A stretch of 64,000 nt of DNA from positions 46,663 through 110,662 of the forward strand of contig JACPZW010000034.1 in assembly GCA_016195265.1 (NCBI GenBank), in the 5' to 3' direction. The DNA is from Acidobacteriota bacterium. Its GTDB lineage: Bacteria > Acidobacteriota > Vicinamibacteria > Vicinamibacterales > CAVVIG01. Within the stretch, counting starts at the first letter, position 1, and each line of letters begins with the position of its first letter. Both the position numbers and the translations under genes were made by a program. Shown here in pieces: positions 53,201 through 61,932 of this stretch. Under the pieces are notes generated by a model. It was not told the origin of the DNA. It saw nothing but the letters and a program-made list of their open reading frames with translations, and made no database searches.

Positions 53201-54928
53201 ATGAAAACCCAGTCTCTCGCCCTCATCGCCACGCTCTCCTTCTCCGCCTGTTCCGGTTCCGGCGGCATCGGCGCCGTGTCCTGTGGCGTCGCCGGGCCCG
53301 CGCCCATGGCGGCGTTGCAGCCGACGCTCGGCCAGTTGCCGTCGCCTGACATGGACGCGCTGCTCGCGCACGTGAAGAAGCTGTCGTCGGACGAGTTCGA
53401 AGGGCGTGGGCCCGGGACGAAAGGCGAGGAGCTGTCGGTCAGCTACCTGATCGACGAGTTCAAGAAAGTCGGACTGAAGCCCGGCAACACCGACGGCACG
53501 TACGTGCAGAAGGTTCCGCTTGTCGGCATCACGCCTGCGCCCGCGCCGCTCGTGTTCAAGAAGGGTGGCGCAACGCAGACATTCCAAACATTCCAAACAT
53601 TGAAATGGAAAGACGACGTCGTCGCGTGGACCAAGCACGTCGCCGAATCCGCGAGCCTCGAGAATTCGGAGCTCGTGTTCGTCGGCTACGGCATCGTCGC
53701 GCCAGAGTTCAACTGGGACGACTACAAGGGCGTGGACGTGAAGGGCAAGACGATCGTCATGCTCGTCAACGATCCGCCGGTGCCCGATCCGGCGAATCCC
53801 AAGGAGCTGGATCCGAAGACGTTCGGCGGCAAGGCGATGACCTACTACGGCCGCTGGACCTACAAGTACGAGATCGCCGCGCAGAAAGGCGCCGCCGGGG
53901 CGCTGATCATTCACGAGACGATTCCCGCCGGCTACGGCTTCAACGTCGTCCAGGGGAAGACGGGCGAGCAGTTCGATCTTGTCACGCCGGACAAGAACAT
54001 GGGCCGCGCGGCGATCGAGGGATGGATCTCGCTCGAGCAGGGCAAGAAGCTGCTCCAATCGGCGGGGCAGGATTTCGACAAGCTGAAGACGCTCGCGGCG
54101 ACGCGCGACTTCACGCCGGTGCCGCTCGGCGCCACGGCGTCGATGACGATCAAGAACACGCTGCGCACGATCGACTCGAAGAATGTGATCGCGAAGCTCG
54201 AAGGCTCCGATCCGACAGGGAAGGACGAGTACATCGTCTACACCGCGCACTGGGATCATTTCGGCAAGGGGCCGGAAGGCATCTTTCACGGCGCCGAAGA
54301 CGATGGGATCGGGTGCGCAGCGCTGATCGAGATGGCGCGGGCGTTCACGAAGCTGCCGGCGCCGCCGAGGCGGTCGATTCTGTTTCTCGCCGTGACGTCG
54401 GAGGAACAGGGCCTGCTCGGGTCGCAGTACTACGCCGTCACGCCGATCTACCCGATGGCGAAGACGCTCGCGGACCTGAACATGGACAGCTGGAACGTCC
54501 ATGGGCGGACGAAGGACATGACGCTTGTCGGCTTCGGCGCGTCGGAGCTCGACGATTACGCGCAGACCGCCGCCGCGGAGCAGGGCCGCGTCGTCCACGG
54601 CGACGCCGAGCCCGAGAAGGGCTTCTACTACCGGTCGGATCACTTCAACTTCGCGAAGGAAGGCGTGCCCGCGCTCGATCCCGACGGCGGGACCGACTAC
54701 ATCGGCAGACCCGCCGACTACGCGCAGAAAACGCGCGACGACTGGACCGCGAACCGGTATCACACACCGAAAGACGTCGTGCTGCCCGACTGGGACCTCA
54801 CCGGCACGCGCGAGGATTTGAAGGTGCTGTTCGCCGTCGGCTACCGCGTCGCGCAGGCGGACAAGTATCCCGAGTGGAAGCCCGGCAACGAGTTCAAAGC
54901 CAAACGCGAGGCTCAGCTGAAGAAGTGA
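53201..54928 (+). CDS. M28-family secreted aminopeptidase with PA domain
   Basis: A 575-residue exported zinc peptidase. The N-terminus [14 protein letters not shown] contains a possible lipobox (FSAC), so it may be a lipoprotein. A protease-associated domain occupies about residues 150-330. The M28 catalytic part has [15 protein letters not shown] (metal His and Asp), [19 protein letters not shown] (Asp), [11 protein letters not shown] (catalytic and metal Glu), DLNMDSWN and [18 protein letters not shown] (last His). A nine-base word repeated three times (53579-53605) encodes [11 protein letters not shown] before the PA domain. The start at 53201 follows an octamer inverted repeat. Confidence 0.92.
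   Translation: MKTQSLALIATLSFSACSGSGGIGAVSCGVAGPAPMAALQPTLGQLPSPDMDALLAHVKKLSSDEFEGRGPGTKGEELSVSYLIDEFKKVGLKPGNTDGTYVQKVPLVGITPAPAPLVFKKGGATQTFQTFQTLKWKDDVVAWTKHVAESASLENSELVFVGYGIVAPEFNWDDYKGVDVKGKTIVMLVNDPPVPDPANPKELDPKTFGGKAMTYYGRWTYKYEIAAQKGAAGALIIHETIPAGYGFNVVQGKTGEQFDLVTPDKNMGRAAIEGWISLEQGKKLLQSAGQDFDKLKTLAATRDFTPVPLGATASMTIKNTLRTIDSKNVIAKLEGSDPTGKDEYIVYTAHWDHFGKGPEGIFHGAEDDGIGCAALIEMARAFTKLPAPPRRSILFLAVTSEEQGLLGSQYYAVTPIYPMAKTLADLNMDSWNVHGRTKDMTLVGFGASELDDYAQTAAAEQGRVVHGDAEPEKGFYYRSDHFNFAKEGVPALDPDGGTDYIGRPADYAQKTRDDWTANRYHTPKDVVLPDWDLTGTREDLKVLFAVGYRVAQADKYPEWKPGNEFKAKREAQLKK
53579..53605. repeat. Nonamer repeat inside the M28 gene
   Basis: ACATTCCAA, ACATTCCAA, ACATTGAAA: three 9-base units, in frame, encoding the repeated TFQ. 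On the other strand they contain GGAATGT, close to the GGAATGC word of the intergenic arrays. Being a multiple of three, it leaves the frame intact. Confidence 0.65.
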
Positions 54929-54931
54929 ATA

Positions 54932-54964
54932 GTCACGAAGATCACGAAGAACACGAAGAAGAGA
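54932..54964. repeat. Nonamer array (CACGAAGAA words)
   Basis: CACGAAGAT, CACGAAGAA, CACGAAGAA in tandem directly after the M28 stop. The same kind of word, in other forms, appears near 4245-4275 and 19057-19100. It fills the gap before the aminotransferase gene. Confidence 0.7.
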
Positions 54965-54997
54965 TACGGAAGTACCTGAACTGAAAGCAGGCGGGAT

Positions 54998-56332
54998 ATG
55001 GCGCTCGACACAGCAAGGAAGCCGATGACCGGGGAAGAGATGATCGCGCTCTCGCGGAAGCACACGCTCTTCGAGTGGACCGCGCAGTCGAAGGTGGATC
55101 CCATTCCGGTCGCGCGCGCGAAGGGGATCTACTTCTGGACGCCCGAGGGCAAGCGGTTCATCGACTTCAACAGCCAGCTGATGTGCGTCAACATCGGCCA
55201 CGGCGACGAGCGCGTGATTCGCGCGATCCACGAGCAGGCGTCCGTGCTCGCGTACGCGAATCCCTTCATGGCGACCGAAGCGCGCGCGCGGCTCGGCGCG
55301 AAGCTCGCCGAGATCACGCCGGGCGACATCGACGTCTTCTTCTTCACCAACGGCGGCGCCGAAGCGAACGAGAACGCGATCAAGCTCGCGCGCATGGCAA
55401 CCGGCCGCCACAAGATCCTCGCGCGGTACCGGTCGTATCATGGCGCAACGGCGGGCGCCATGATGCTGACCGGCGACCCGCGCCGCTGGGCATCGGAGCC
55501 CGGCATGCCCGGCGTCGTCCACGTCCTCGATCCGTATCACGGCATCGAGCGCGGCTGGGACTCGGCCGATCAGTCGCTGTCGATGATCGAGGAAGTGATC
55601 CAGCTTGAGGGGCCGCAGACCATCGCCGCCTTCATTCTCGAAACCGTGACCGGGACCAACGGCGTGCTCGTCCCGCCGGACGGCTACATGCAGGGCGTGC
55701 GCGCGCTGTGCGACAAGTACGGCATCCTGATGATTTGCGACGAGGTGATGGCCGGCTTCGGACGCACCGGCGAGTGGTTCGCCGTCGATCATTGGAAAAT
55801 TGTTCCCGACATCATCACCATGGCCAAGGGCCTGACGGCCGCCTACGTGCAGCTCGGCGCCGTCGGCATGCGACGCGCGATCGCCGACAAGTTCACGGAC
55901 AAGGTGTTCTACGGCGGCCTGACGTACAACAGCCATCCGCTGGCGTGCGCGGCGGCGCTGGCGGCGATCAAGGTGTACGAGGACGACAAGCTGATCGACA
56001 ACGCAAAGAGGATGGGCGCGTTGATGGCGGATCTCATGACCGATCTCGAGCTGCGTCATCCGTCCATCGGCGCGGCTCGATCGATCGGTCTGTTCGGCCT
56101 CGTCGAGCTCGTCAGCAATCGCGCGAAGAAGACGCCGCTCGCGCCGTTCAACGGCACGTCCGAGCCGATGACCGCGCTCGCGAAGTTCTTCCGTCAGGAA
56201 GGGCTCTACACGTTCGTCCGCTGGAACACGTTCTTCACGAACCCGCCGCTGTGCATCACGGAAGCGGAGCTGCGCGAAGCGTTCGCGATCATCGATCGCG
56301 GTCTCGAGATTACGGATAAAGCCGTCACTTAG
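54998..56332 (+). CDS. Class III aminotransferase (PLP-dependent)
   Basis: A 444-residue aminotransferase that moves an amino group from an omega- or alpha-amine to a keto acid, using PLP. Typical motifs: DFNSQLMCVNIGHGDERVIRAI, FFFTNGGAEANENAIKLAR (phosphate loop), ARYRSYHGATAGAMMLTGD, ICDEVMAGFGRTGEWFA (Asp binding the PLP ring nitrogen) and ITMAKGLTAAYVQLGA with the Schiff-base lysine (AKG) near residue 280. It resembles taurine:pyruvate and beta-alanine-type members. The donor is uncertain. The short array upstream leaves GAAAGCAGGCGGGAT as the ribosome-binding region. Confidence 0.92.
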   Translation: MALDTARKPMTGEEMIALSRKHTLFEWTAQSKVDPIPVARAKGIYFWTPEGKRFIDFNSQLMCVNIGHGDERVIRAIHEQASVLAYANPFMATEARARLGAKLAEITPGDIDVFFFTNGGAEANENAIKLARMATGRHKILARYRSYHGATAGAMMLTGDPRRWASEPGMPGVVHVLDPYHGIERGWDSADQSLSMIEEVIQLEGPQTIAAFILETVTGTNGVLVPPDGYMQGVRALCDKYGILMICDEVMAGFGRTGEWFAVDHWKIVPDIITMAKGLTAAYVQLGAVGMRRAIADKFTDKVFYGGLTYNSHPLACAAALAAIKVYEDDKLIDNAKRMGALMADLMTDLELRHPSIGAARSIGLFGLVELVSNRAKKTPLAPFNGTSEPMTALAKFFRQEGLYTFVRWNTFFTNPPLCITEAELREAFAIIDRGLEITDKAVT

Positions 56333-56399
56333 AAGTGTGAAGTCGGAAGGGTCAAATCTGAAGACACCCAATCTGAAATCTGAATTCTGAAATCTGCAA
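56333..56399. repeat. Degenerate short-word array (AATCTGAA words)
   Basis: Between the convergent aminotransferase and outer-membrane genes the sequence reads GAAGTGTGAAGTCGGAAGG, then AATCTGAAG, AATCTGAAATCTGAATTCTG and AAATCTGCAATT. The word AATCTGAA recurs at 9-10-base spacing. It begins one base after the aminotransferase stop and ends at the stop of the opposite gene. Confidence 0.6.
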
Positions 56400-57185
56400 T
56401 TACTTGCCCGGCCGCCACGGGCGCTTGTTGAGATCGCGCGCGAGCAACAGCTTCAACGTCAGCCGATCGGTCGCGTCGGTGAGGCCGACGCCGACGCCGG
56501 CCTCGACGTCCAACGATCCGAACGTGTGGTTGACGACGCCGTACAGTTGGTGCGCCTGCTCGCCGCCCGAGGCGGGATTCACGAACGTGCCGTAGTCCGC
56601 GTACTCCTCGACAGCGAGGGCCCACCCAGAGTCGAAGTTGTAGGCAATGCGCGTCGCCGGGACAAAATTCAAGTTCTTCAACCCGTCGTACGACGTGTCG
56701 AAGATGGGGTTGATGATGATGTCCCACAGCTTCAGATGCCATCCGATGATCGGCCGCACTTCCGACGTGAAGCGCGTCTCGTCCCATCGCGCCGCGTTGT
56801 AGCTGAATTCGAAGTTCGCGCCGTAGAAAAAGCGGCGGTCGTCGGCCTTCGGCACGGCGAACAGCAGGCGCAGCTTGGTGCCGTCGATGCCCCAGCCTTC
56901 GTTCTTGTCGTGCGTGTAGAGCGGAAGGTACAGGCCGGCCTCGAACCACTCCGTCACGCCGTAGGCCCATTCGGTGACGCCGTTGAACGATTTATCGGCC
57001 ACGACCGCGCCGGGAAACGCGCTGGCGTCCACGCCTTTCGGCGTGAAGTTGTTGTGCCACGTCAGATTGAAGATGCCGGGCGCCGCAAGGCCGCCGTCGT
57101 ACACCTGGATTTCATCCGTCTGCGCCCTCACCGGTCGCGAAACCGCCATCATCGTTGCGACTATGACTGCCGTCAGGACTCGCAT
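56400..57185 (-). CDS. Outer-membrane barrel protein (phenol-channel-like)
   Basis: A 261-residue exported protein with signal peptide (VLTAVIVATMMAVSRPVRAQ) and a beta-barrel pattern: LTWHNNFTPKGVDASAFPG, WAYGVTEWFEAGLYLPLYTH, FFYGANFEFSYNAARW, RPIIGWHLKLWDIIINPIFD, WALAVEEYADYG. It resembles MetA-pathway-of-phenol-degradation-type outer-membrane proteins, a group of uncertain transport function. The true start is the ATG at 57183-57185; the frame upstream runs into the divergent transporter gene. The 42-bp spacer contains TACAAT on this strand, 11 nt before the ATG, implying a leaderless or very short 5' end. Confidence 0.85.
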   Translation of the reverse strand: MRVLTAVIVATMMAVSRPVRAQTDEIQVYDGGLAAPGIFNLTWHNNFTPKGVDASAFPGAVVADKSFNGVTEWAYGVTEWFEAGLYLPLYTHDKNEGWGIDGTKLRLLFAVPKADDRRFFYGANFEFSYNAARWDETRFTSEVRPIIGWHLKLWDIIINPIFDTSYDGLKNLNFVPATRIAYNFDSGWALAVEEYADYGTFVNPASGGEQAHQLYGVVNHTFGSLDVEAGVGVGLTDATDRLTLKLLLARDLNKRPWRPGK

Positions 57186-57227
57186 AATCGGACGGGATTG
57201 TAACCGATCGATATACTCACACTCGAC
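57186..57227. promoter_or_regulatory. 42-bp divergent promoter with -10 boxes close to both starts
   Basis: On the plus strand TATACT (57212-57217) lies 10 bp before the GntP GTG. On the minus strand TACAAT (complement of 57197-57202) lies 11 bp before the ATG of the barrel gene. Both spacings suggest leaderless transcripts, as for 51771-51805. Confidence 0.55.
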
Positions 57228-58619
57228 GTGAGCGTCACCGTTTCGCTGCTCGCCCTCGCCTTCCTGATGCTGGCCGCGTACCGCGGCTACAGCGTCATCC
57301 TGTTCGCCCCCGTGGCCGCGCTCGGCGCGGTACTGCTGACGATGCCGGGCGCGGTGCTTCCGGCGTACAGCGCCCTGTTCATGGAGAACATGGCGACGTT
57401 CGTCCGCAATTATTTTCCCGTCTTCATGCTCGGCGCGATCTTCGGCAAGGTGATCGAGCTGTCCGGGTTCGCGAAGGCCCTCGCCGCCGGCATCAGCCGC
57501 GTCGCCGGCAGCGGACAGGCGATGCTGGGCGTCGTCGTGATCTGCGCCCTGATGGTCTACGGCGGCGTCTCGGTGTTCGTCGTCGGCTTCGCGGTCTATC
57601 CGTTCGCGGCCGAGCTCTTTCGCGCGGCGAGCATCCCGAAGCGCCTGATCCCCGCGACGATGTCGCTCGGCTCGTTCACGTTTGCGATGGACGCGCTGCC
57701 GGGCAGCCCGCAGATCCAGAACATCATCCCGACGACGTTCTTCGGCACGACCACGATGGCGGCGCCCATCCTCGGACCGATCGGCGGCGTGTGCATCTTC
57801 GCGGCCGGCATGGCGTACCTCGAGTGGCGGCGCCGAGCCGCAGCATCCGAACATGAAGGGTACGGGCGCGTCCACATCAACGAGCCGGAGCCTGTCGACG
57901 CGCACGCGCTCGTGTCGCCGATCCTCGCGTGCCTGCCGCTGGCGGTCGTCGCGACCGCGAACATCCTGTTCACGCTGCTCATCCCGCGCTGGTACGGCGC
58001 CACGGCGACGCTGGCGCTGACGGCCGCCGCGAAGCCGCTCCTGCTGGACGTCTCGCGGCAGGTAGGGATCTGGGCGGTCGAGGCCGCGCTCGTGCTCGGC
58101 ATCGCGACGGTCGCGATCTTCGCGTGGACGCGCGTGGCCGCCACGTTCGTCGCCGGCACGCACACCGCGATCACCGGATGCCTGCTGGCGTCGATCAATA
58201 CGGCGTCCGAGTTCGGCTTCGGCGCGGTGATGGCGGCGCTCCCGGGATTCGCGGCGATTCAGGCGACGCTGCAGACGATTTCGAATCCGCTGGTGAACGA
58301 GGCCGTCACGGTCACGACGCTCGCGGGCATGACCGGGTCGGCGTCGGGCGGGCTGAGCATCGCGCTCGCCGCGATGGCCGATCAGTTCAAGGCGTCGGCG
58401 CTCGCCGCGCACATCCCGCTGGACGTGCTGCACCGCGTCGCCGCGATGGCCGCCGGCGGGATGGACACGCTCCCGCACAACGGCGCGATTATCACGCTGC
58501 TGGCGATCACGGGCCTGACGCACCGGCAGTCGTACGGCGACATTTTCGCGATCACCTGCATCAAGACCAGCGCGGTCTTCGTGGTGATCGCCGTGTATTA
58601 CCTGACGGGGATCGTTTAG
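57228..58619 (+). CDS. GntP-family permease
   Basis: A 463-residue inner-membrane transporter with about 12-13 helices from the gluconate/citrate-type GntP family. Motifs: NYFPVFMLGAIFGKVIELSGFAKALA, VVICALMVYGGVSVFVVGFAVYPFA, GSFTFAMDALPGSPQIQNIIPTTFFGT, INTASEFGFGAVMAALPGF and the late MAAGGMDTLPHNGAIITLL. Members carry small carboxylates such as gluconate, hydroxybutyrate or citrate with protons. The start is a GTG at 57228 without Shine-Dalgarno, consistent with the leaderless promoter. The substrate is unknown. Confidence 0.92.
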   Translation: MSVTVSLLALAFLMLAAYRGYSVILFAPVAALGAVLLTMPGAVLPAYSALFMENMATFVRNYFPVFMLGAIFGKVIELSGFAKALAAGISRVAGSGQAMLGVVVICALMVYGGVSVFVVGFAVYPFAAELFRAASIPKRLIPATMSLGSFTFAMDALPGSPQIQNIIPTTFFGTTTMAAPILGPIGGVCIFAAGMAYLEWRRRAAASEHEGYGRVHINEPEPVDAHALVSPILACLPLAVVATANILFTLLIPRWYGATATLALTAAAKPLLLDVSRQVGIWAVEAALVLGIATVAIFAWTRVAATFVAGTHTAITGCLLASINTASEFGFGAVMAALPGFAAIQATLQTISNPLVNEAVTVTTLAGMTGSASGGLSIALAAMADQFKASALAAHIPLDVLHRVAAMAAGGMDTLPHNGAIITLLAITGLTHRQSYGDIFAITCIKTSAVFVVIAVYYLTGIV

Positions 58620-59178
58620 AGTTTTGATGGCTGGCTTGCCCCGCCGAAACGGTCGCAGCCGCGAAGGCGGGTGGCGGGTGGCTGGTGGCTGGATGAGACG
58701 AACTATTTCAAGGCCGTCCTGGCCCTCGGCGAGCTGCGGCAGGGCCACCTCTCGACCGCAGTCTTTCACATGTCGTGGAACAGCGCGCGTCCCGGACTGG
58801 CGGCGCTGCAGCTGATTCCCGCCGCGCTCCAGTCGATCCCGTTCGCCTTCGGCATTTCGCCCTCCAATCCGTATTCGCTCCTGATTCCCGTCACGTTCAA
58901 CGCGATCGCGTCGCTGGTCATCCTGGCATTACGAGACGTTCCCGGCGTACGGATTCGAGGGGTTGAAGCCCGACCAGCGGGCGGAGGCAGCGCGGCGGCG
59001 CCTCGAACTCCGCGTCTACGAGCCGGAATGAGGCGCGATGATCCGCAAACATTCACTCATCGTCGTTGTCGCTCTCACCGGTCACCTCGTGTTTCCCTGA
59101 CGCACTCGTTCATCGCTTGAAAACCACAGCCGCGGCCGGTATGGTAGGCGGACTCACGCCCAACATGCGAGGTTCTGC
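58620..59178 (+). pseudogene. Gap with remnants of at least two genes
   Basis: No intact gene fits here. A GGTGGCT heptamer array (58669-58693) leads into a hydrophobic reading frame up to about 58930 (NYFKAVLALGELRQGHLSTAVF, IPAALQSIPFAFG, NPYSLLIPVTFNAIASLVILAL), like the end of a membrane protein. At about 58928 it joins, in a different frame, HYETFPAYGFEGLKPDQRAE and RRRLELRVYE with a TGA at about 59033, the tail of another gene. A 20-codon start with signal-peptide character (59038-59100) then ends in a stop. I cannot name any of the parent genes. It looks like deletion scars. Confidence 0.55.
58669..58693 (-). repeat. Heptamer array GGTGGCT (CCACCAG family, inverted)
   Basis: GGTGGCG, GGTGGCT, GGTGGCT, GG: the reverse complement of the CCACCAG words at 18017-18074. 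It sits at the left edge of the remnant region, just where the first gene fragment begins. Confidence 0.7.
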
Positions 59179-59988
59179 ATGGCTGTGTCGACGGTACCGG
59201 TAGCCTTGGTTCGGCGACGATTCGGCGAAACGGCGCGGCGCGACGTGTGGTGGATCAAGCCGCTCCTGGTATTCCTCGGATTGTCGACCTTCCTCGTCTA
59301 CGCGACGTGGGCGGCGTTCCAGAACGAGCACTACGTCTTCGGACCGTACATTTCGCCGTTCTACTCGCCGGAAATCTTCGGCGTGTCGGCGCACAGTTGG
59401 TTCGGCCCCAAGCCGCTGTCGTGGCCTGGGTGGCTTCCGTTCTCTCCGGCGCTCTTCATCCTGCCGATTCCCGCGGCGTTTCGATTCACCTGCTATTACT
59501 ACCGCGGCGCCTACTACAAGGCCTTCTGGGCCGATCCGCCGTCGTGCACCGTCGGAGAGCCGCGTTCGACCTACTGGGGCGAGAATTCGTTTCCGCTCAT
59601 CCTGCAGAACGTACACCGCTACATGCTTTTCATTTCGGTCTGGATCCTTCTGATCCTGGGCATCGACGTGTGGGAAGCGCTGTGGTTCACCGATCCGGCG
59701 ACCGGCGCCGTGTCGTTCGGCGTCGGCGTCGGCACGCTGGTCCTGGCGACGAACGTCGCACTGTTGAGCGGGTATCTCTTAGGCTGCCACTCGATGCGCC
59801 ACGTCGCCGGCGGCTGCGTCGACCAGCTCTCGCGCGCGCCGCTCGGCGTGCGCGCCTACGACTGCGTGAGCTGCCTCAACCGCCGGCACATGCTGTGGGC
59901 CTGGACCAGTTTGTTCGCCGTCGGCTTCGCTGACCTGTACGTCCGCCTGTGCTCCATGGGCGTGTGGTCGGACGTCAGGATCTTCTGA
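59179..59988 (+). CDS. Succinate dehydrogenase membrane anchor, Sdh1 type
   Basis: A 269-residue single-chain anchor with about five helices, upstream of sdhA and sdhB. It corresponds in size and position to the 273-residue anchor of mycobacterial Sdh1. Conserved Cys and His are grouped near the C-terminus: Cys203-His204, His208, Cys213, Cys229, Cys232 and His237 (LLGCHSMRHVAGGC and CVSCLNRRHM). In mycobacterial Sdh1 a membrane-embedded Rieske-type [2Fe-2S] replaces heme, and this set offers the ligands. It passes electrons to menaquinone. Its TGA overlaps the sdhA ATG (TGATG). I infer the cluster; it is not shown by sequence alone. Confidence 0.85.
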   Translation: MAVSTVPVALVRRRFGETARRDVWWIKPLLVFLGLSTFLVYATWAAFQNEHYVFGPYISPFYSPEIFGVSAHSWFGPKPLSWPGWLPFSPALFILPIPAAFRFTCYYYRGAYYKAFWADPPSCTVGEPRSTYWGENSFPLILQNVHRYMLFISVWILLILGIDVWEALWFTDPATGAVSFGVGVGTLVLATNVALLSGYLLGCHSMRHVAGGCVDQLSRAPLGVRAYDCVSCLNRRHMLWAWTSLFAVGFADLYVRLCSMGVWSDVRIF

Positions 59989-61802
59989 TGCCGGAATACC
60001 AGACGCACGAACACGACGTGCTCGTCATCGGCGCAGGTGGAGCTGGATTGAGGGCCGCGATCGAGGCCTCAGCAGGCGGCGTCTCGGTCGGACTCGTCTG
60101 CAAATCCCTTCTCGGCAAAGCGCACACGGTGATGGCCGAGGGCGGCATCGCGGCGGCCCTTGCCAACGTGGACGATCGCGACAACTGGAAAGTCCACTTC
60201 GCCGACACCATGCGCGGCGGCCAGTACGTGAACAACTGGCGCATGGCCGAGCTGCACGCGAAGGAGGCGCCCGAACGCGTCCGCGAGCTCGAGGCGTGGG
60301 GCGCGGTCTTCGATCGCACGCCGGACGGGCGCATCCTGCAGCGGAACTTCGGCGGCCACAGGTATCCCCGGCTCGCGCACGTCGGCGATCGCACCGGCCT
60401 GGAGTTGATCCGCACGCTCCAGGATCACGGCATCCATCAGGGGATCGACGTCCACATGGAGTGCACGATCGTGACCCTGCTCAAGGACGGCGGCCGCGTC
60501 GTCGGCGCGTTCGGGTACGAGCGCGAACGCGGCCGCTTCAAGCTGTTTCGCGCGAAGGCGATCGTGCTGGCGACCGGCGGCATCGGCCGCGCCTACAAGA
60601 TCACGAGCAACAGCTGGGAATACACGGGCGACGGCCACACGCTCGCCTACGATGCCGGCGCGGAGCTGGTGGACATGGAGTTCGTGCAGTTCCATCCCAC
60701 CGGCATGATCTGGCCGCCGAGCGTTCGCGGCATTCTCGTGACCGAAGCCGTGCGCGGCGAAGGCGGCGTCCTGAGGAACAGCGAGGGCCGCCGGTTCATG
60801 TTCGACGAGATCCCCGAGAACTATCGAACGCAAACCGCGGACAACGAAGAAGAGGGCTGGCGCTACACGCAGGGCGACAAGTCCGCGAGGCGGCCCCCGG
60901 AGCTCCTGACGCGCGACCACGTCAGCCGCTGCATCATGCGCGAGGTCAAGGCCGGCCGCGGCAGCCCGCACGGCGGGGTGTTCCTGGACATCGCGTGGAT
61001 CAAGGCACGGATTCCGAACGGCGCCGAGCACATCAAGAAGAAGCTGCCGAGCATGTACCACCAGTTCAAGCAGCTCGCCGACCTCGACATCACGCAGGAG
61101 CCGATGGAAATCGGCCCGACGACGCACTACATCATGGGCGGCGTGAAGGTGGACGCGGACACACAGATGTCGAGCGTGCCCGGCCTGTTTGCGGCGGGCG
61201 AGTGCGCGGCCGGCATCAACGGGGCAAATCGCCTCGGCGGCAACTCGCTCTCCGACATCATCGTGTTCGGCAAACGCGCCGGCGAGTTCGCGGCGAGGTT
61301 TGCGAAGACGGCGCCGAGCGCGGCGGTCGACGCGCGGCAGATCGATGAAGCGGCGCGGACGGCGCTCGAACCCTTCGAGCGCGGCACCGGGGGCGAGGGG
61401 CCGTATCAAGTGCAGTATGCGCTGCAGGAGATGATGCAGGACCTCGTCGGCATCGTGAGAACGGAATCCGAGATGCAACGCGCGCTCGAAGGTCTCGGCC
61501 CGCTGCGGGCACGGGCGAACCGGGCCGGTGTCGGCGGCCATCGGGAATACAACCCGGGCTGGCACGCTGCGCTCGACCTGCACAGTCTGTTGACGGTCTC
61601 GGAAGCCATCGCGCGGTCGGCGATCGAGCGGCGCGAGAGCCGCGGCGGCCATTTCCGCGACGACTATCCGAACAAGGACGCGAGCTTCGGGATGTTCAAC
61701 ATCATCGTTCGCAAGGGACGGGAAGGCCGGATGGAAGTCTCACGTGCACCGATTCCGGAAATGCCAGATGAGCTGAAGAGAATCATTGAGGAGATGAAGT
61801 AG
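59988..61802 (+). CDS. sdhA: Succinate dehydrogenase flavoprotein subunit
   Basis: A 604-residue flavoprotein oxidising succinate to fumarate (or the reverse). Signature: HDVLVIGAGGAGLRAAIEA (FAD ADP-binding), GKAHTVMAEGGIAAAL with His46 for covalent FAD attachment, NFGGHRYPRL and RTGLELIRTLQDH. EFVQFHPTGM and EAVRGEGGVLRN follow, then the active-site region HYIMGGVKVD and LFAAGECAAGINGANRLGGNSL. The size is nearer to the mycobacterial Sdh1 flavoprotein than to the E. coli form. Translationally coupled to the anchor gene. An octamer array follows one base after its stop. Confidence 0.96.
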   Translation: MPEYQTHEHDVLVIGAGGAGLRAAIEASAGGVSVGLVCKSLLGKAHTVMAEGGIAAALANVDDRDNWKVHFADTMRGGQYVNNWRMAELHAKEAPERVRELEAWGAVFDRTPDGRILQRNFGGHRYPRLAHVGDRTGLELIRTLQDHGIHQGIDVHMECTIVTLLKDGGRVVGAFGYERERGRFKLFRAKAIVLATGGIGRAYKITSNSWEYTGDGHTLAYDAGAELVDMEFVQFHPTGMIWPPSVRGILVTEAVRGEGGVLRNSEGRRFMFDEIPENYRTQTADNEEEGWRYTQGDKSARRPPELLTRDHVSRCIMREVKAGRGSPHGGVFLDIAWIKARIPNGAEHIKKKLPSMYHQFKQLADLDITQEPMEIGPTTHYIMGGVKVDADTQMSSVPGLFAAGECAAGINGANRLGGNSLSDIIVFGKRAGEFAARFAKTAPSAAVDARQIDEAARTALEPFERGTGGEGPYQVQYALQEMMQDLVGIVRTESEMQRALEGLGPLRARANRAGVGGHREYNPGWHAALDLHSLLTVSEAIARSAIERRESRGGHFRDDYPNKDASFGMFNIIVRKGREGRMEVSRAPIPEMPDELKRIIEEMK

Positions 61803-61803
61803 T

Positions 61804-61920
61804 GGAAATGCAGGAATGCAGGAATGCAGGAATGCAAGAATGCAGGAATGCAAGAATGCAGGAATGCAGGAATGCAAGAAATGCCCGAAACGCATTCGTG
61901 CATTTGTGCATCCGTGCATT
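61804..61920. repeat. Octamer inverted repeat between sdhA and sdhB
   Basis: Forward words GGAATGCA (about nine units, 61804-61881) then inverted words GCATTCGTGCATTTGTGC and ATCCGTGCATT (61892-61920). They fill the sdhA-sdhB gap and would form a stem in the polycistronic mRNA. They also create a false open extension of 39 codons before the sdhB ATG. Confidence 0.88.
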
Positions 61921-61932
61921 AGACGAGGTTGC

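Noticed and set aside
52553..56371. A minus-strand open frame of more than 1200 codons
   Set aside because: It is a shadow of the M20, M28 and aminotransferase genes. The translation is arginine-, histidine- and aspartate-rich without domains, as expected for antisense frames in GC-rich DNA. The same holds for long frames opposite the Oar-like receptor (45957-48716) and the M3 peptidase (2247-4289).
61816..61932. N-terminal extension of SdhB (MQECRNAR repeats)
   Set aside because: It is pure octamer array; the normal SdhB start MATATFRIW follows at 61933 and gives the family length.
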